A stretch of 64,000 bases of DNA, taken from contig LR746277.1 of the NCBI GenBank assembly GCA_902729315.2, positions 1,989,001 through 2,053,000 of the forward strand, read 5' to 3'. The notes under the pieces were generated by a model, which saw nothing but the letters and a program-made list of their open reading frames with translations, did not search any database and was not told the origin of the DNA. The stretch comes from Spirodela intermedia (taxonomy: Eukaryota > Streptophyta > Magnoliopsida > Alismatales > Araceae). Position numbers and translations under genes: made by a program. Of the stretch, positions 11,872 through 23,959 are shown piece after piece (positions within the stretch are counted from its first letter, which is position 1; the number at the start of each line of letters is the position of its first letter).

Positions 11872-13836
11872 TCAACGGGGTTCCTGGTCTTCCCTCGCGT
11901 AGACAAGCGGGAACTCGTCGAACTGGTCGAAGGCGTCGCGGGAGGAGCGCCCAATGGCCTTGAGCGACTGGTAGACCTTGTACATGGGGGCCCTCTCCTT
12001 GGGCCTGGCCGCCACACAGCCGCAGGCGACCTTCAACAGCTGCAAGATCTCTTCTTCATGTCCCCCACCTCGGAGAGGTCCGTCAATGGCGTCGGCGAGC
12101 CGGCCGGCGGCTGAGAGCATATTAACCCAGTCGACCAGGCCCCCCTTGAAGGAGCCCTCCTCAGCATAGTCAACGGGCACCACCACCTCGATGGGGCGCT
12201 GCCCTGTGGCGAGCTCCAGTAGGACGACCCCGAAGCTGTAGACGTCCCCTTTCATGGAGGGCACCATGGTGCTGTGATACTCCGGAGCGACGTACCCGAA
12301 GTCCCCGAAGTCGCCGTTGACGAGGGAGCTGGTGGCGCCACCGCCGTCGCCGGCGCCGGAGCTCCCCCCAAGCTGGGCGAGCCCGAAGTCCGTGATGCGG
12401 GGTTCCATGTCGTCGTCGAGGAGGACGGCGGCGGAGCTGAAGCTCTGGTGGAGGAGCGGCGGCTGGATGCCGTGGTGGAGCCAGGCGAGCCCTCTTGCGG
12501 CGCCGACGGCGATCCTCACTCTGCAAGCCCAGTCGAGGGCGGCGGCGGCCGCCGAAGAAGGATGGGAATGGAGGGCGGAGGAGAGGGAACCGCCGGGCAT
12601 GTGCTTGTAGACGAGCAGGCGCTCGTCGAGGACGGCGCAGAAGCCGAGGAGGGGGACGAGGTTGGGATGGCGGAGCTGCCCCAGACGGGAGACCTCGAGG
12701 CGGAAATGCTTCTCCGGGAGGCGGCAGAAGGGGAGGCGCTTCACGGCGAGGGCGGAGCCGTCAGAGAGGACGGCCCGGTAGGTGGCGCCGCCCCGGCCGG
12801 TGGAGAAGGAGATGATGTGGTCGGGGGAGAAGTCGCCGGTGGCGGCCATGAGGTCCCCGAGCTTCACCTTGACGATGGGCTTCTGGAAGAGCGAGACCTG
12901 TACCGTACGATGGGGGCGGAGCCGCTCCGCCCAGCCGGCGGCGCCGCCGGCGTCCTCCGCCGTCGTCCGCCGTCTTCCGCCGGCGGGGCGGACGACATAC
13001 CAGCGGAAGATGGCGAGCACGACGAGCGAGGAGACGATGGCACCGAACAGCCCGGCGGCGATGATAATGATGAGGCTCCGCCGGCTGAGGCCGCCGCTGC
13101 AGCGACCGAGGGGACCGCCGCAGAGGTCAGAGTTGCCCTCGAAATCGGAGGACGCGAAGGAGCCTAGCACCGAGGGGATGCTTCCCGAGAGTCTGTTGTT
13201 GGCGACGGAGAAATCCCGGAGCCGACTCAGCTCGGACAACCGAGAGGGGATGGCGCCGGAGAGTTCGTTCCCGGAGAGGAAGAGCGTGTTGAGATACGCG
13301 CAGTCGGCGAGCTCCGGCGGGATCTCCCCGGAGAGCCGGTTGCCGGAGAGATCGAGGTAGACGAGGTTGGGGAGCCACTGGCACAGCTCCGAGGGGATCT
13401 TTCCGGTGAGGGAGTTGCCGGAGAGGACGAGGTGGGTGATGGAGGAGCATAACTGCAGGGCGGAGGGGATCCCGCCGGCAAGCCCCATGGAAGAGAGCTC
13501 GAGGTTCAGAACCCGATTCTCCTGGAGGTTCCAGCAGGAGACGCCGACGAAGTTGCATATGAACCCCACGGAGCTGTTGCTGAAGCTCCAGGAGAACAGC
13601 CTCCCCTGCGGATCCTGCAGCGACTCCTTCACCCCCTTCAGGCACTTCACCGCGTCCTCCGCCCCCACCGTCACCATCGCCGCCATCGCCAGAATCGTCG
13701 CCAGGATCAGGATCAACCACCGAGATTGGATCGACGCCGCTGCTGCCGCCGTCCCCAGATTCCGCGGCCATCCCATGGCGATCGCCTCAGGGAACAATCC
13801 CTCCCTCCGCGATCCGGATCGGTCAATCAGCCCCAC
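11872..13836 (-). CDS. BIR3: BIR3-like leucine-rich-repeat receptor pseudokinase
   Basis: Single exon, up to 654 aa. The likelier start is the second Met (13776, residue 21), which puts a hydrophobic signal peptide right at the N-terminus. An LRR N-terminal cap (CLKGVKESL...FSWSF, C-N-F-x-GVSCW) is followed by about five LRRs to residue 230, a CGG-LGRC cap, a transmembrane helix at about 255-279 and a kinase-like domain from about 330. LFQKPIVKVKLGDLM and the final DEFPLVY match BIR3 (At1g27190), a membrane protein that binds BAK1 and restrains immune and brassinosteroid receptor complexes. Lys366 (AVK) and DFG (483-485) are kept, but the HRD position is His-Gln-Ser (463-465) and the Asn five residues further is Ala470, so catalysis is not expected. 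The Gly-rich loop is degenerate. The gene is strongly GC-rich and intronless, as usual for BIRs. Confidence 0.93.
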   Translation of the reverse strand: MGLIDRSGSRREGLFPEAIAMGWPRNLGTAAAAASIQSRWLILILATILAMAAMVTVGAEDAVKCLKGVKESLQDPQGRLFSWSFSNSSVGFICNFVGVSCWNLQENRVLNLELSSMGLAGGIPSALQLCSSITHLVLSGNSLTGKIPSELCQWLPNLVYLDLSGNRLSGEIPPELADCAYLNTLFLSGNELSGAIPSRLSELSRLRDFSVANNRLSGSIPSVLGSFASSDFEGNSDLCGGPLGRCSGGLSRRSLIIIIAAGLFGAIVSSLVVLAIFRWYVVRPAGGRRRTTAEDAGGAAGWAERLRPHRTVQVSLFQKPIVKVKLGDLMAATGDFSPDHIISFSTGRGGATYRAVLSDGSALAVKRLPFCRLPEKHFRLEVSRLGQLRHPNLVPLLGFCAVLDERLLVYKHMPGGSLSSALHSHPSSAAAAALDWACRVRIAVGAARGLAWLHHGIQPPLLHQSFSSAAVLLDDDMEPRITDFGLAQLGGSSGAGDGGGATSSLVNGDFGDFGYVAPEYHSTMVPSMKGDVYSFGVVLLELATGQRPIEVVVPVDYAEEGSFKGGLVDWVNMLSAAGRLADAIDGPLRGGGHEEEILQLLKVACGCVAARPKERAPMYKVYQSLKAIGRSSRDAFDQFDEFPLVYAREDQEPR

Positions 13837-14100
13837 CGAGAAAGAGAGAGAACAGAGAGGGAGATCAGCAACGCGGTGGAGGAAGAGGGCGAAGGCGGCG
13901 AAGCTTCTAACTATCCGTCGTCGCCGTCGCAGCGGCTGGCTTCTGGATTCCCTCCCCCACCGCGAGTTGCAGGAAGGGGAGAGAGAGAGGGTTAGAGAGA
14001 GAGAGAAGGGGGAAGGAAGAATGGAGGATGTGGTTGAGTGAGGTGGACTTGATCGATGGGCGTAGTTGGGAGGGGGATAGAGAAAGGGATGTTATATTTA
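13837..14100 (-). promoter_or_regulatory. GA-rich leader and proximal promoter of the BIR-like gene
   Basis: The interval upstream of the start (minus strand) holds CT-rich runs (GA-rich on plus, at about 13845-13860 and 13979-14010) and a TATA-like TAAATATAAC on minus at about 14102-14093. GA/CT-rich leaders are bound by BPC/GAGA factors in plants. Assignment as core promoter is an inference. Confidence 0.35.
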
Positions 14101-14372
14101 CCTCCCTCTAGCTCTTCTCACGCCCGCTTGTATCACCTGATTTCAGCTTCCGACATCGTCCAAAGAGTCCTAAGTTACGCTCAGAGCGACGTGGAGAACA
14201 AACGGGGAGGTTAAGTGTAGCGAGACACTATTTCCACGCCTTTCAATATCGATCAGCCCTTTTCCGTCCCGGTCGACGTCGCCGGGGAAAAAGATACGAA
14301 GCCATCGCGGGATGTCCGCCGTCGTGGAACGGCAGGCGGACGACCGAGATCATGGCACATGACAAATGGCCA

Positions 14373-14725
14373 AAGTCAACCCAGTCAACTTTCAAACCCG
14401 CGTTACGGCTTTTTTAATTTATTTAAGAAATAAATATACTCAGCACTTTATCTAAATGATTTACAAACACGTCGTCAAAAAAAAAAAGGCCCTCGTAAAC
14501 TAGGCCCGGGGCTGGGCCCACCCGACCTCCATTCAGACTGTGCATACCTCGACAAGTCAAACACATCGTATATTAGATTCTCTCTCTCTCTCTCTCTCGC
14601 TCGCTCGCTCGCTCGCTATCTCTATAAAGTCAAGCACATCCTAGGTATAGATACGCCCTTAGTACCCAAGGGCATGCTAATTGGTCAAAGTCAATGATGC
14701 CTCATTTAGCCCAGCCCAGTTGACT
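14373..14725. promoter_or_regulatory. W-box cluster upstream of the BIR-like gene
   Basis: TTGACT/TTGACC cores occur on the minus strand at 14379-14374 and 14388-14383 (9 bases apart), at about 14554 and at 14688-14683, and on plus at 14720-14725, with another AGTCAA at about 14629. These are WRKY-factor sites, typical of immune-responsive promoters, which suits a BIR-type immune regulator. They lie about 0.6-0.95 kb upstream of the start codon. Function is inferred from motif density and context. Confidence 0.4.
14578..14620. repeat. (TC)n-(GCTC)n compound microsatellite
   Basis: About ten CT units are followed directly by five GCTC units, a compound simple repeat in the BIR-like promoter region. 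Confidence 0.85.
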
Positions 14726-17548
14726 GATATCGTCCCATCCCAAGAGGGGTGACGGGATCCTCGGTTGAGTTCATCAAGCCTCGAAAAAATGTCACGTGTG
14801 TTCTTTATTGGCCCCATTTGGCGTCTCTGCTTCTATACTGAACCGGGCCATCCGGAGCCCAGTTCCAGCCTTTCAAGAGCCCATCGGGTTCCTCGGCAGA
14901 ACTCTGGCCCAGGCTCGGCCCGCCCCGGCCCCATTAGACATTGACTTTTCAACCCGGGACTGATGGAGGATGTGGCTGCCGGGTAAGGAATGGGCATTCT
15001 AACTTGATTGTGGGCCTCTCCCCAAATAATGGGGACGAAATTTGGGCCCATGGGATAAGGCCCACTTTGATTAGGGTGAGCTTGAAAGTTCCTAGTGTTT
15101 TGGCGAGGCAGGATGAGAAATTCCGAGACATAAAAGTCCAAAAAATGAACCCATTTTAATGAAAAATCCGAATATTTTTAATTTTTCTCAATAAACTGTT
15201 TTTTCGTTATCATTATTCTGTGGAAATTTTATTGAATTATTATTATTACTATTATTATTATTATTTGCAAATGATTCACGAAAATCAATTCCATCAAATG
15301 ATTTTCGTGTGGGTCAGAAGACTGAAACCAATGTCTCTCTCTCTCTTGCTCTCCAGTTTTCGAGGCTTTCTTGGAGCGGAGGGTCGATCCAAAGCACCCT
15401 TCGTCCTTCGCTGGCCGGGCCGTTGACATGCCCAGTTCACTTCACCGACAATTTACCGGCTGGCTTTCTTAAGAAAATTTACATGGAAATGGATTTTACG
15501 TTGACCGAGTCTACGCTACATTGAAGGACAGCTGACAAGACCTGCCCCGTCTTAGAGAGAGAAACAGTCTCCCGGTATTCTTCTCCGGTAGAAAACATCC
15601 TCCACGACATTTCTTACCCCCACACCATCCGCCCTCTCTGGGAATTCTTGTCTCTCTTCGCTCTCTCTCTCTCTCTCTGGGCATTGCACAGTTCTCAGTC
15701 TACAGCCTCATTCTGCCGTGCAGAAGATGCCGAAGGAACTCTTTGCGAGGCTCGGAAAGAGACGGAGGGAGGGAGGGATCAGCGGCGATCGGGGAGTGGG
15801 GGAGGCCTGGAGATCGGGAATCCAGCGGTGGGGACTCGATTGATAGGCGGATTGATTGGCCTGGGACCTCCATAGGGAGCGCTACTAGCCAGAGAAGATT
15901 AAAGCCCACTCGCAGAAGAAACAGTGGAGATGAACGATTACGGAGAGTGAAAGAGACGACTCGGCTAGGACGGCCCGACACTGTGTCGGAGGGGCTGCGA
16001 GAGAAGAGTACGAATGCATCAGGATAGCACGTAATTCCCTCGGTTTTTTACGACGACTACGATCATATATCGGGCGCGGGCACTTTGATGATTGGTGCCT
16101 CGCTCGTTCTTGGGGAACCTAGAGATCCACACCGTTCGATTATATTTTCCGAGCGGAGAGAGGATTTTCTGATTAATAAGCTCTAATACGGGTGGTGATG
16201 ATCATCTACATGGCAAAAAAAGCGTGTTCGTTTAGATTCCGGCGAGGGTTAGGACGTGTTTTAGCAAATGGGCGGATCAAAATCGATTCAGTCTTGGAGA
16301 AAAATGTTTTCTGCTCATTTTGATGATAATTTACCTCTAGCTTGAACCAAATACCCGTAGATTTCCCTCAGGTCCCCCGTTAGAGAATCCATCAACGCCT
16401 CGCCTGCAAGATCGAGTCATCCTGCCTGCAACAGTTCCTCTCCGACCCAAGAGGGACAGCAGGCTGCTGGGTTGCCGGGCATCATCAATGGCGTAGATCA
16501 CCAACCCAACCGCACCCAGTAATGGCGAGACCAAGAAGAAAGACCTCATATGTCCTCCCGCAACCGGGAAAAAGAAGAACCTGGGGCCATCCCCGTCTAG
16601 GTTCGTGACGTCGTTCACATCTGGTCAACGATCTCCCTCATCGCTATCAGCTTTGGGTTTTTTTTTTCACTTCATTGTCCTCCGTCTGCATGACGATTAT
16701 TATTAACAACATGAAAAGCAGAAAATAATGGAGAAGTTACTGTGCCGGGAGGTTTTCTTTATTCTCTCCTCAGAGCGAGGACTGCAGCGGGAGAAGAATA
16801 GGAGGAAAGGAGGGGGGGATTGATCTCCATGGATGAGGCCGCGGTGGTGTCCACATGCTGGACCGACGGAGGTGGAGATAAACGGAAACTGTCAAATTAA
16901 TGGGGACGCCAGGCAGGCGGAGGAAGAAGACGATGGGCTCCCTTGTTGACCAAGTCGGGGAGGGAGGACGTCGAGTCACATGGCGCTCGCAGCGCGTAGC
17001 TGCCACCAACGTAATCTTATTCTTCGTTTTCTTCTTCCTCTAGGGTTCGGTGGAATCTGGCCTTTTAATAAGGTAATGACGGCTTCTATACGGAGCCGGA
17101 GAAGTCGCCATTGGGTATTCCAACACTGTCGATCCTCTGTGAAGGAGAGGCTAGCGGTGAAGCAGAGGAAGAGAGTGAAGGAGAGTGTGATGGGCTCTTT
17201 ACAGTTGGCGCCGTCGTCTTCTTCATAAGGAGAGAGAGAGAAAGAGAGGACCGGTTGTGGGATGGGGTGTTGTTTACTTCGGGGAAGGAGGGCAGCTTGG
17301 AATGGTCCCCCGCGAATCAAGTTGTAGTTTTTATTTTAGAGAGAGAATGTGGGGGAGGAGTGACGGAGATGGGTTCTTTGCCGTTTGATATGGATCGAGG
17401 AGCAGTGGTTGCAGTCAAAGTTGAAAGATATAACTTGCGGTCCGCATCCGTTGTCTCCTGTCTTGGGCGGGAGATGTCACTAGGCCTGACATTGGTGAAG
17501 GGACAGACTCTGCGAGTCGATTTTTTTTGCATCAATCCAGACTTCCGA
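14726..17548. other. Intergenic region between the divergent BIR-like and D1-cyclin genes
   Basis: Contains a (TTA)n microsatellite at about 15237-15264, CT-rich runs at about 15660-15680 and GC-rich islands at 15640-16030 and 16340-17230. Frames of 60-115 aa occur on both strands but none shows a recognisable domain, consistent codon use or splice pattern. Part of the right end is probably promoter and leader of the cyclin gene. Confidence 0.45.
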
Positions 17549-17611
17549 GAGAGAGAGAGAGAGAGAGAGAGACAGGAGGGAGGGAGGGAGGGAGGGAGGC
17601 AGGCAGGCAGG
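17549..17611 (+). repeat. Compound (GA)n-(GGGA)n-(GGCA)n microsatellite
   Basis: Successive GA, GGGA and GGCA tracts, about 60 bases in all, lie 240 bases upstream of the D1-cyclin start codon, probably in its promoter or leader. Confidence 0.85.
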
Positions 17612-17852
17612 CTTAAGAGATGAACGACAGAGCCGCGAATGTGTTATTCTGAGTGAAGGTTATTTTTTCCTTCGATTCTAACTTGAGATATATCTTTAGA
17701 AAGACAGAGAGGAGGGTGGAGAAATTTGGAGATGGGAGAGGCGAGAGGGAAGTGCCACTCGCCTATCTAACGGTGCACCGCCATTCCTTGCCGGGAGATG
17801 GAGGGAAGATAATGAGTATCCCCTCAGGGAGGGCCTACGAGCTGCTGCTGCC

Positions 17853-19455
17853 ATGCTACTCTCTTCCTCTTGTTCTTCTGCTGCTGCCTCCACCGGCTCC
17901 GACGATCTTCTCCTCCTCTGCGGCGAGGACGCCGGTTCTCTCTCCGACGATGAAGGTGACGAACCCCGACGCCGATTAGTCTGCAGATTGCAGGAAGAGG
18001 AAGAAGAAGAAGAGGAAATGATGGCGCGGTATTTGAAGGCGGAGGGGGACTATTCTCCGAGTCTGGGGCACCGTGGAAGATTCCTAGCCGTCTATGGCTC
18101 CGTTGACCCAACAGCCCGCCGCAGCTCCGTCGTCTGGATCATCAAGGTGGGAGAGCTCTACCGCTTCCGGCCGCCGACGATGTACCTCGCGGTCAACTAC
18201 ATGGACCGCTTTCTATCCCGCCATTCTCTCCCTGTAAGCACCGCCGTCTCCAGCATCACCTTCTCCGCCGTCTGACGGAGCTCATTAATGACGCCTCCTT
18301 CTTTCCACAGTCTTCTGCCTCTCCCAAGGAGTCTATCGTATAGAGATATAATTTATCTCCTCTTTATTTTTATTTGATTCATTCTGACCGCCACACACGG
18401 GTTCCCCCTCTTTCTTGTCTCTCTATCTCTCCCTCTATCTTTTCCCTCTACCCTCTTCTAATCACTGACGAGCTAAGCGGAATGTGACAGCAACAGCAGC
18501 AATCTGGGGGGTGGCCTGTGCAGCTCACGTCGGTGGCCTGTCTCTCCCTCGCAGCAAAGATGGAGGAGTCCCTCATCCCCTCCCTCCTCGATCTCCAGGT
18601 TCATTCACACTCCATTCTCTCTCTAATTCTCTCTCTCTCTCTCTCGCTAGATTCACAGTGGGATTTGCTAGCAGGTGGAGGAAGGGAGATTCGTATTCGA
18701 GCCGAGGACGGTGCAGAGGATGGAGCTCCTGGTGCTGGATGCCCTTAACTGGCGGCTCCGCTACGTCACCCCCTTCGACTTCGTCGGCTTCTTCGCATGG
18801 AGGGCCGACCCCACCCGGGCCCACACCAGATCCCTTGTCTCCCGCGCCACCCACCTCATCCTGGAAACCCTCCAAGGTACCGATACCGCACACCTTCCCC
18901 CTCTCTGCTATGATCTCTCTCGTCTTCTACCGATCTCATTCTCATCTCTCTCTCTTTCTCCCTCTCTCTCTCTCTCACTCTCACTCTCCCTCTCTCTCTC
19001 GTTCTCTTCAGATATAGACTTCTTGGGTCACTGCCCTTCAGCCACATCAGCCGCAGCTATCATCTGCGCCGCAAGCGAGGGTGCTTCTCTGCCGCCGATC
19101 ACCCCCGAATCGGCTTCGTTATGGTGTACTGGATTGACTTCGGTAAGCTCCGAACAAAAAGCTCGATGAATTAAGAATTGTATGCCAGTTTGGTTGATGC
19201 AGTTCTGAGTGCTTTCCTCAGGAGGGCATCAAGAGTTGCTACCAGCTGATGAGACGGCTCGTCGTTGATGGTGGCTGGGAGAAGCGGCGGCGGAACAGCC
19301 CACCGCCGAAAATAGAGACGTCGCTCAGCATGGACTCCGACGGCCCCCCGCCGTCAACCTCCTCCTCTCCGTCGAATAAGCGGAGGAAGCTCAGCGACTG
19401 CCGCTGGGTGGACGACAGCGGGGAGAGAGAGAGAGAGAGAGAGGGAGACCCATGA
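17853..19455 (+). CDS. CYCD1;1: D-type cyclin, CYCD1 group
   Basis: Five exons: 17853-18233, 18491-18598, 18675-18876, 19012-19142, 19222-19455; the frame is continuous and encodes 351 aa, against about 339 for Arabidopsis CYCD1;1. Residues 21-25 (LLCGE) form the LxCxE motif that binds retinoblastoma-related protein. The N-terminal cyclin fold includes YLAVNYMDRFL and, across intron 1, VACLSLAAKMEE. The C-terminal fold continues through ELLVLDALNWRLRYVTPFDF and DIDFLGHCPS. The tail KRRKLSDCRWVDD is the mark of the CYCD1 group. The product activates CDKA at G1/S. Exon 2 could instead start at 18497 because CAG is repeated at the acceptor, removing two Gln. The coding end runs through a (GA)n microsatellite (19421-19443), giving a Glu-Arg repeat before the stop. 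Introns 2 and 3 are CT-rich. Confidence 0.92.
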
Positions 19456-22050
19456 ATGATGACCCACAGAATCAAAATAGCAGTAAGAAGATCTAATAGG
19501 CCATATCACACGGGTTTGCGCAGATTCCTCAGTATTTTTAAGAGGAGTTTGGGAAGGTTTTTCGATTTTTTAGATTTTTTTCATTGGTTCCTCTAAATGG
19601 GGACTTTCTACTCATTGCCCAGACGATCATGGAAGACGGGCGGGCAGATTCTCAGAGGTGAGGGGGGGGGAGGTTCGTCAATTGTTATTCCTCCTTCCTC
19701 TCTCTTCTTGTTTCCTGAGCACCGCTTTGGACTGTGGGTTCTGTAACATGGGATGGTATCAGAGGCCTCACATGGCGTAGAGAGAGAGAGAGATGTCATG
19801 CCAGCCATGCAGGAGTAGAAAGAAGAGGACAGAAATCAATGGGCTACCGGTCTCGAGCTATCATCACGCCTTTCTTCTTTATGGCCGATCCTCCAGTCGT
19901 GGAAGAAGAAGACGAAGAAGGAGATCGTGACGAAGACGAAGAACCCACCGGCCAAGCAAAACAGGACTTCACTTCATCCCTCTCACTGATGACCATACCA
20001 ATTTAGGGTGTAATCTCCCCCCTGGCTTTTGCTTCTACCGCTCACCCGCATGAACCACCCGTGTGACGGGCTCCTGTTTGTTCGATTTAAGATGACTAAT
20101 AAATGCCCTCGCAGAGTTGTCGAACCGCGGGATTATTCATGGGAGGAGCCCTCCAAACGGAGGACATCGAGAGTTGACGTACTCGAGGTCATGCACCACT
20201 TAATGGGATCTGCCGGGATTCCTGTCCTCCTGGTCGCCGGCCGGCCAGCTGGGTCGGTGGACCTTACCTCACCTTACGTTAAGGAAGAGATAGATAGAGA
20301 GAGAGAGAGGTCTGAAAGTTGTACGACTGCGATTAAATCGTAAAAAAAAAAGGGAGCTAAGCTCAAAGGCTTGTATTCACTTCATTCATCTAAGAATAGG
20401 TAACAAACTAGAACCATGGACTATTTATCGAGAACGTGCAAACGATTAGTGAAACTTTATTAAAATTATTTTCAATAATTAGCCAATAATCCCTTGGCAT
20501 AAACACAACATGCATAAAGATCGGGAGCAACTTAGCTAACTTCATGCTTTGTTAGTCATTAACTCTATGGTTTAGTGCTCTATCAACGACGACGACTATT
20601 AGTTTAGCTAACAAGTTTATCCCACACTATGAAATATCAGGTAAAATTCGCCTAATGTCCTTTTTATTACTCATTAACTTCCTCTTATGTGGGCATATAT
20701 CCATACTTAGGGATGATATCCACATATTTATTTGCTTCATTTGGCCATTATCTCTATTTTCGGTATTATTCATGAATTAGGGATGAGATGGAGTAAGGAT
20801 GACTCCTCTTTAATAATCCAGAATTTGTTTTTTCCACGTAACATCGTCCTGAGAAGTGCACATAATTATCAACATCGTAAAATGTACCGAGCACGAAAGT
20901 TAAGGGTACCCGTACAATTATCAATTTAGATCCCGTACGCGAGAAAGTTTTCGGGTGGGAAGAGTATATTTGTAAAATCACATTGACCCACCCCACACGA
21001 CTCTCTCCGTCCCGGATCACGTCAGGGGGACGGACGGACGGACGGACAGTAGGGGTCCACACTTTTGCGAAGAATCTTGGCCGTACATTCACGAGAATGC
21101 CTTACCCCCCTCTTCCCTGCCGAGAAAGACGAAACGGGAAACCGTCTTAATTATGGAAATACCCTCGCTGGAATTTATCTTGTCGGAGTGCGGGAATTTT
21201 GCCATCAACGTGCGCCGTTGGATCGCCGAACTGCAGGGAAAATCGGGGCGATCTCTGCCGTGGGCGTGGCACATCAACATGCCTCAATTTAATGATTACG
21301 CTCCAGTGTGGGCTAATCACGATGGTTGGTATTATTCAGGAGCGCATATCATTCGAATAATCGACGAAATTAAAAACAAAATCCGCCGAATAAAAACCGG
21401 GCTTGCGACATTCAAGAAATTATGACCCATTTTCTCACGATTATTATGAAAACAAATAGGGAATAATTTACTCACGACCGTTTTATACTTTTAAGAGGTT
21501 CCAGCGCGGGCAAGTCGCGATTATTAATATCTTCCAGGAGTGCAAAAAATTCGAATAATAAAAATATTAAAAATCAACCGGAACTATTAATTTGAGTAAA
21601 TTTTCACGATTATTATGAAGAAATTGAGCGGGAAATAATTTAGTGACGGAAGGGTCATAGCACCTGGACAAGACAGGAAAAAGCTGCGTGAGTGAATAAA
21701 GAGAGGAGAAAGGGAAGTCCCACGGGTAGCCGAAAGCTATGGTGCCATGGAGGGAACGAGATGATGGCCTCGCCTGGGGGAGAGCCCACGCCGGCGCACA
21801 CAGCGCCTTCTTTCTCCTCCACAACCCCCGAACCGAACTCCTCCCCCTCACCTGCAAATTCCTTCCCCCAGTCACAGAGAGAGAGAGAGATAGAGAGAGA
21901 AGGGCGGCCATGGGGGCAGCAGACCACACCGGAGGACTCTGGGTCCTCCTTTCGCCTGCTTTGTGCGGATTACTATGAATGGATGGGCACAGCTCATGGG
22001 AGCAGCAGCCGGGCAGTCAAAAGCCAGCATCATGCCGAATATTGGGCAAT

Positions 22051-22097
<47 letters not shown>

Positions 22098-23950
22098 CCG
22101 TTAGTCGATCCACAAATTCCATAGGCATTCGATATGGTATGCGTGATATAGAATAAATTCCAGAAATGTGAATGCCCTCTCTCACGGGCATTTCTAGAAA
22201 TTAACGGGCTTCTTCTAGGCAGAGATGAGAAATAGAAAATCAGGAACACAAGTCAACCTGGATCAGGAAAAAAGATGAGACTGAGCAGAACTGGATCAGA
22301 AAATCTGGCTCGCCACGTCGGCTGGCTCCTGCGAAGTCCATCCAAAACCCAGGAAGGGATTCAAGCTCTTGGAGCAGCCAAAAGACAAAAGACGGAGAGC
22401 CCACACGTGGGAACATGATGAGACTTGGCAAAGGTCAGATGAGCTTCACCGTGGCGTTTTCCGCCGACCCACGATCCACGAAAGAGAGGCGGGAACCCGA
22501 GACGACACCTTTGTAATCATCAAGAGCCAGGAGAAATCGATCCACTGTGGTTTCTTTCGGCTTTTAGCCGCTGTTCTTAACATGGATGCCCCCCCCACCC
22601 CCTCCCCTCCGTGGGGAGAAAGACGGGGGACATCAGACAACGAAGAGATGACATGAAAAGGTGACTGGAAAAAGAAGAAGAAAATATTTGCAGTATCATC
22701 ATTCCACCATATCTTTGCAGACGACAAGATCCATTTCACTTTCCATTCTTGACAAGTGAATCATCGCTTCTCCCTCGCAACCAAAAAAAAAAAAGAGCAC
22801 CTGAGGATCATCCAGTGAAATTCAGAAGTGAAACAAACAGAAGGAACTTCATTTTCTATTATTATAGGAAAAAAAAAGGTCCTCCGATACTAAATGAAGA
22901 AATAAAAAGCCCCATGAAACGCCCAACAATTGAAAGAACCAAGCACACCCACGAATCAAAAGTCCTTGTCTGTGGGTGCAAATTTTCTGACGGCCGTCAT
23001 GCTGGCATCCAGAGATTATTCACCAAAACAGTGCTTCAAAGTCCTCGCATGGTGAAAATGAAATCAAAAGTATATTATAAACAAACCATGCTCATCCGAC
23101 CGGCCAAAAATGGGAATCGGTTCTTCTGTGGGAGGAAATCAATCAAAGATGCATCAATTCAAAAGGAAATCAATGTATCTCATTTTATCCATCAATAGAC
23201 AATGCGACCTCCGATGAGTCAACATGTATCAATCGCTGAGAAACACCCACATCCAATTCAGATGAAAGGAAATTAAATCAGACTAAAATAAGGATGGCTG
23301 ATAAATGCATGATCCTACCAGGCCCGCATGTGCCGGCGGGACAGTCCTTGTACTGCACACCCCCGCTGTGGGATAAAGGAGGGGAATTCAGAATCATACG
23401 CTGAATAGTAGTCAGTATGATCTGATGCTTGTGCCCGGTATATTCAAAACCCTGTGAGTGCTCTGACCTGGAGACAGAACACGCGTTGAAACTGATTCCA
23501 TACCCCCCAATCTGCATCATATCTCAAAGGTTTCAGGAATGGCATCCTCATGGCGAAGGTGGTGTTTCCATGGCGACCAAAGGTGAGCAAGGTGGTGATG
23601 TCACTCACCGCCTTATGAATAATAGGCCATGAGGAAGGTGGCACCTTCTATAAAACTGCTGAAATAGTTCTGCAGGGTGAAGTTTTACCAAATAAGGATA
23701 AAGCATATACTTGAATTTATTAATTTCATATCCAAGAATAAAACCATAGCTGCATATCTCTATAAACGATATTAATACGAGCAATGTAATATAAATGCAT
23801 GCAAGGGCAAAGTATGTAAGTTGAGCGTGAAAATATTTTATTCTATGCAGAAGCAATATAGAACAGTTCTTCCAATGCGTCTGAAATGCACAATAGGTGA
23901 CCTTGATGAGACGCAACAAAGAGAAAGAGAAAGGGGACTTGCCCGTCTAT
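19456..23950. other. Intergenic region without a convincing gene
   Basis: Holds a primer-binding-site-like TGGTATCAGAGG at 19754-19765, an AT-rich stretch (20340-20960), a pair of imperfect direct repeats around CACGATTATTATGAA (about 21437 and 21606) and a (GA)n run at 22055-22094. Many frames of 60-150 aa occur; none has a domain I recognise, and most pass through GA repeats or purine-rich sequence. Confidence 0.45.
22055..22094 (+). repeat. (GA)n microsatellite
   Basis: About 20 GA units in intergenic DNA. Confidence 0.9.
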
Positions 23951-23959
23951 CCCTGTGCT

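Noticed and set aside
12274-13167. A 297-codon plus-strand frame opposite the BIR-like gene
   Set aside because: It is an antisense shadow of a GC-rich coding sequence; the minus strand encodes a full receptor-kinase domain order.
16337-16618. A 93-codon minus-strand frame with a hydrophobic segment
   Set aside because: The segment is short, there is no family resemblance, and the frame lies in promoter-like intergenic sequence.
19754-19765. TGGTATCAGAGG as a retrotransposon primer-binding site
   Set aside because: One mismatch to the Met-tRNA site and a TGTAACA just before it are suggestive, but no LTR boundaries, second LTR or coding sequence were found; one such match is expected fairly often in 64 kb.
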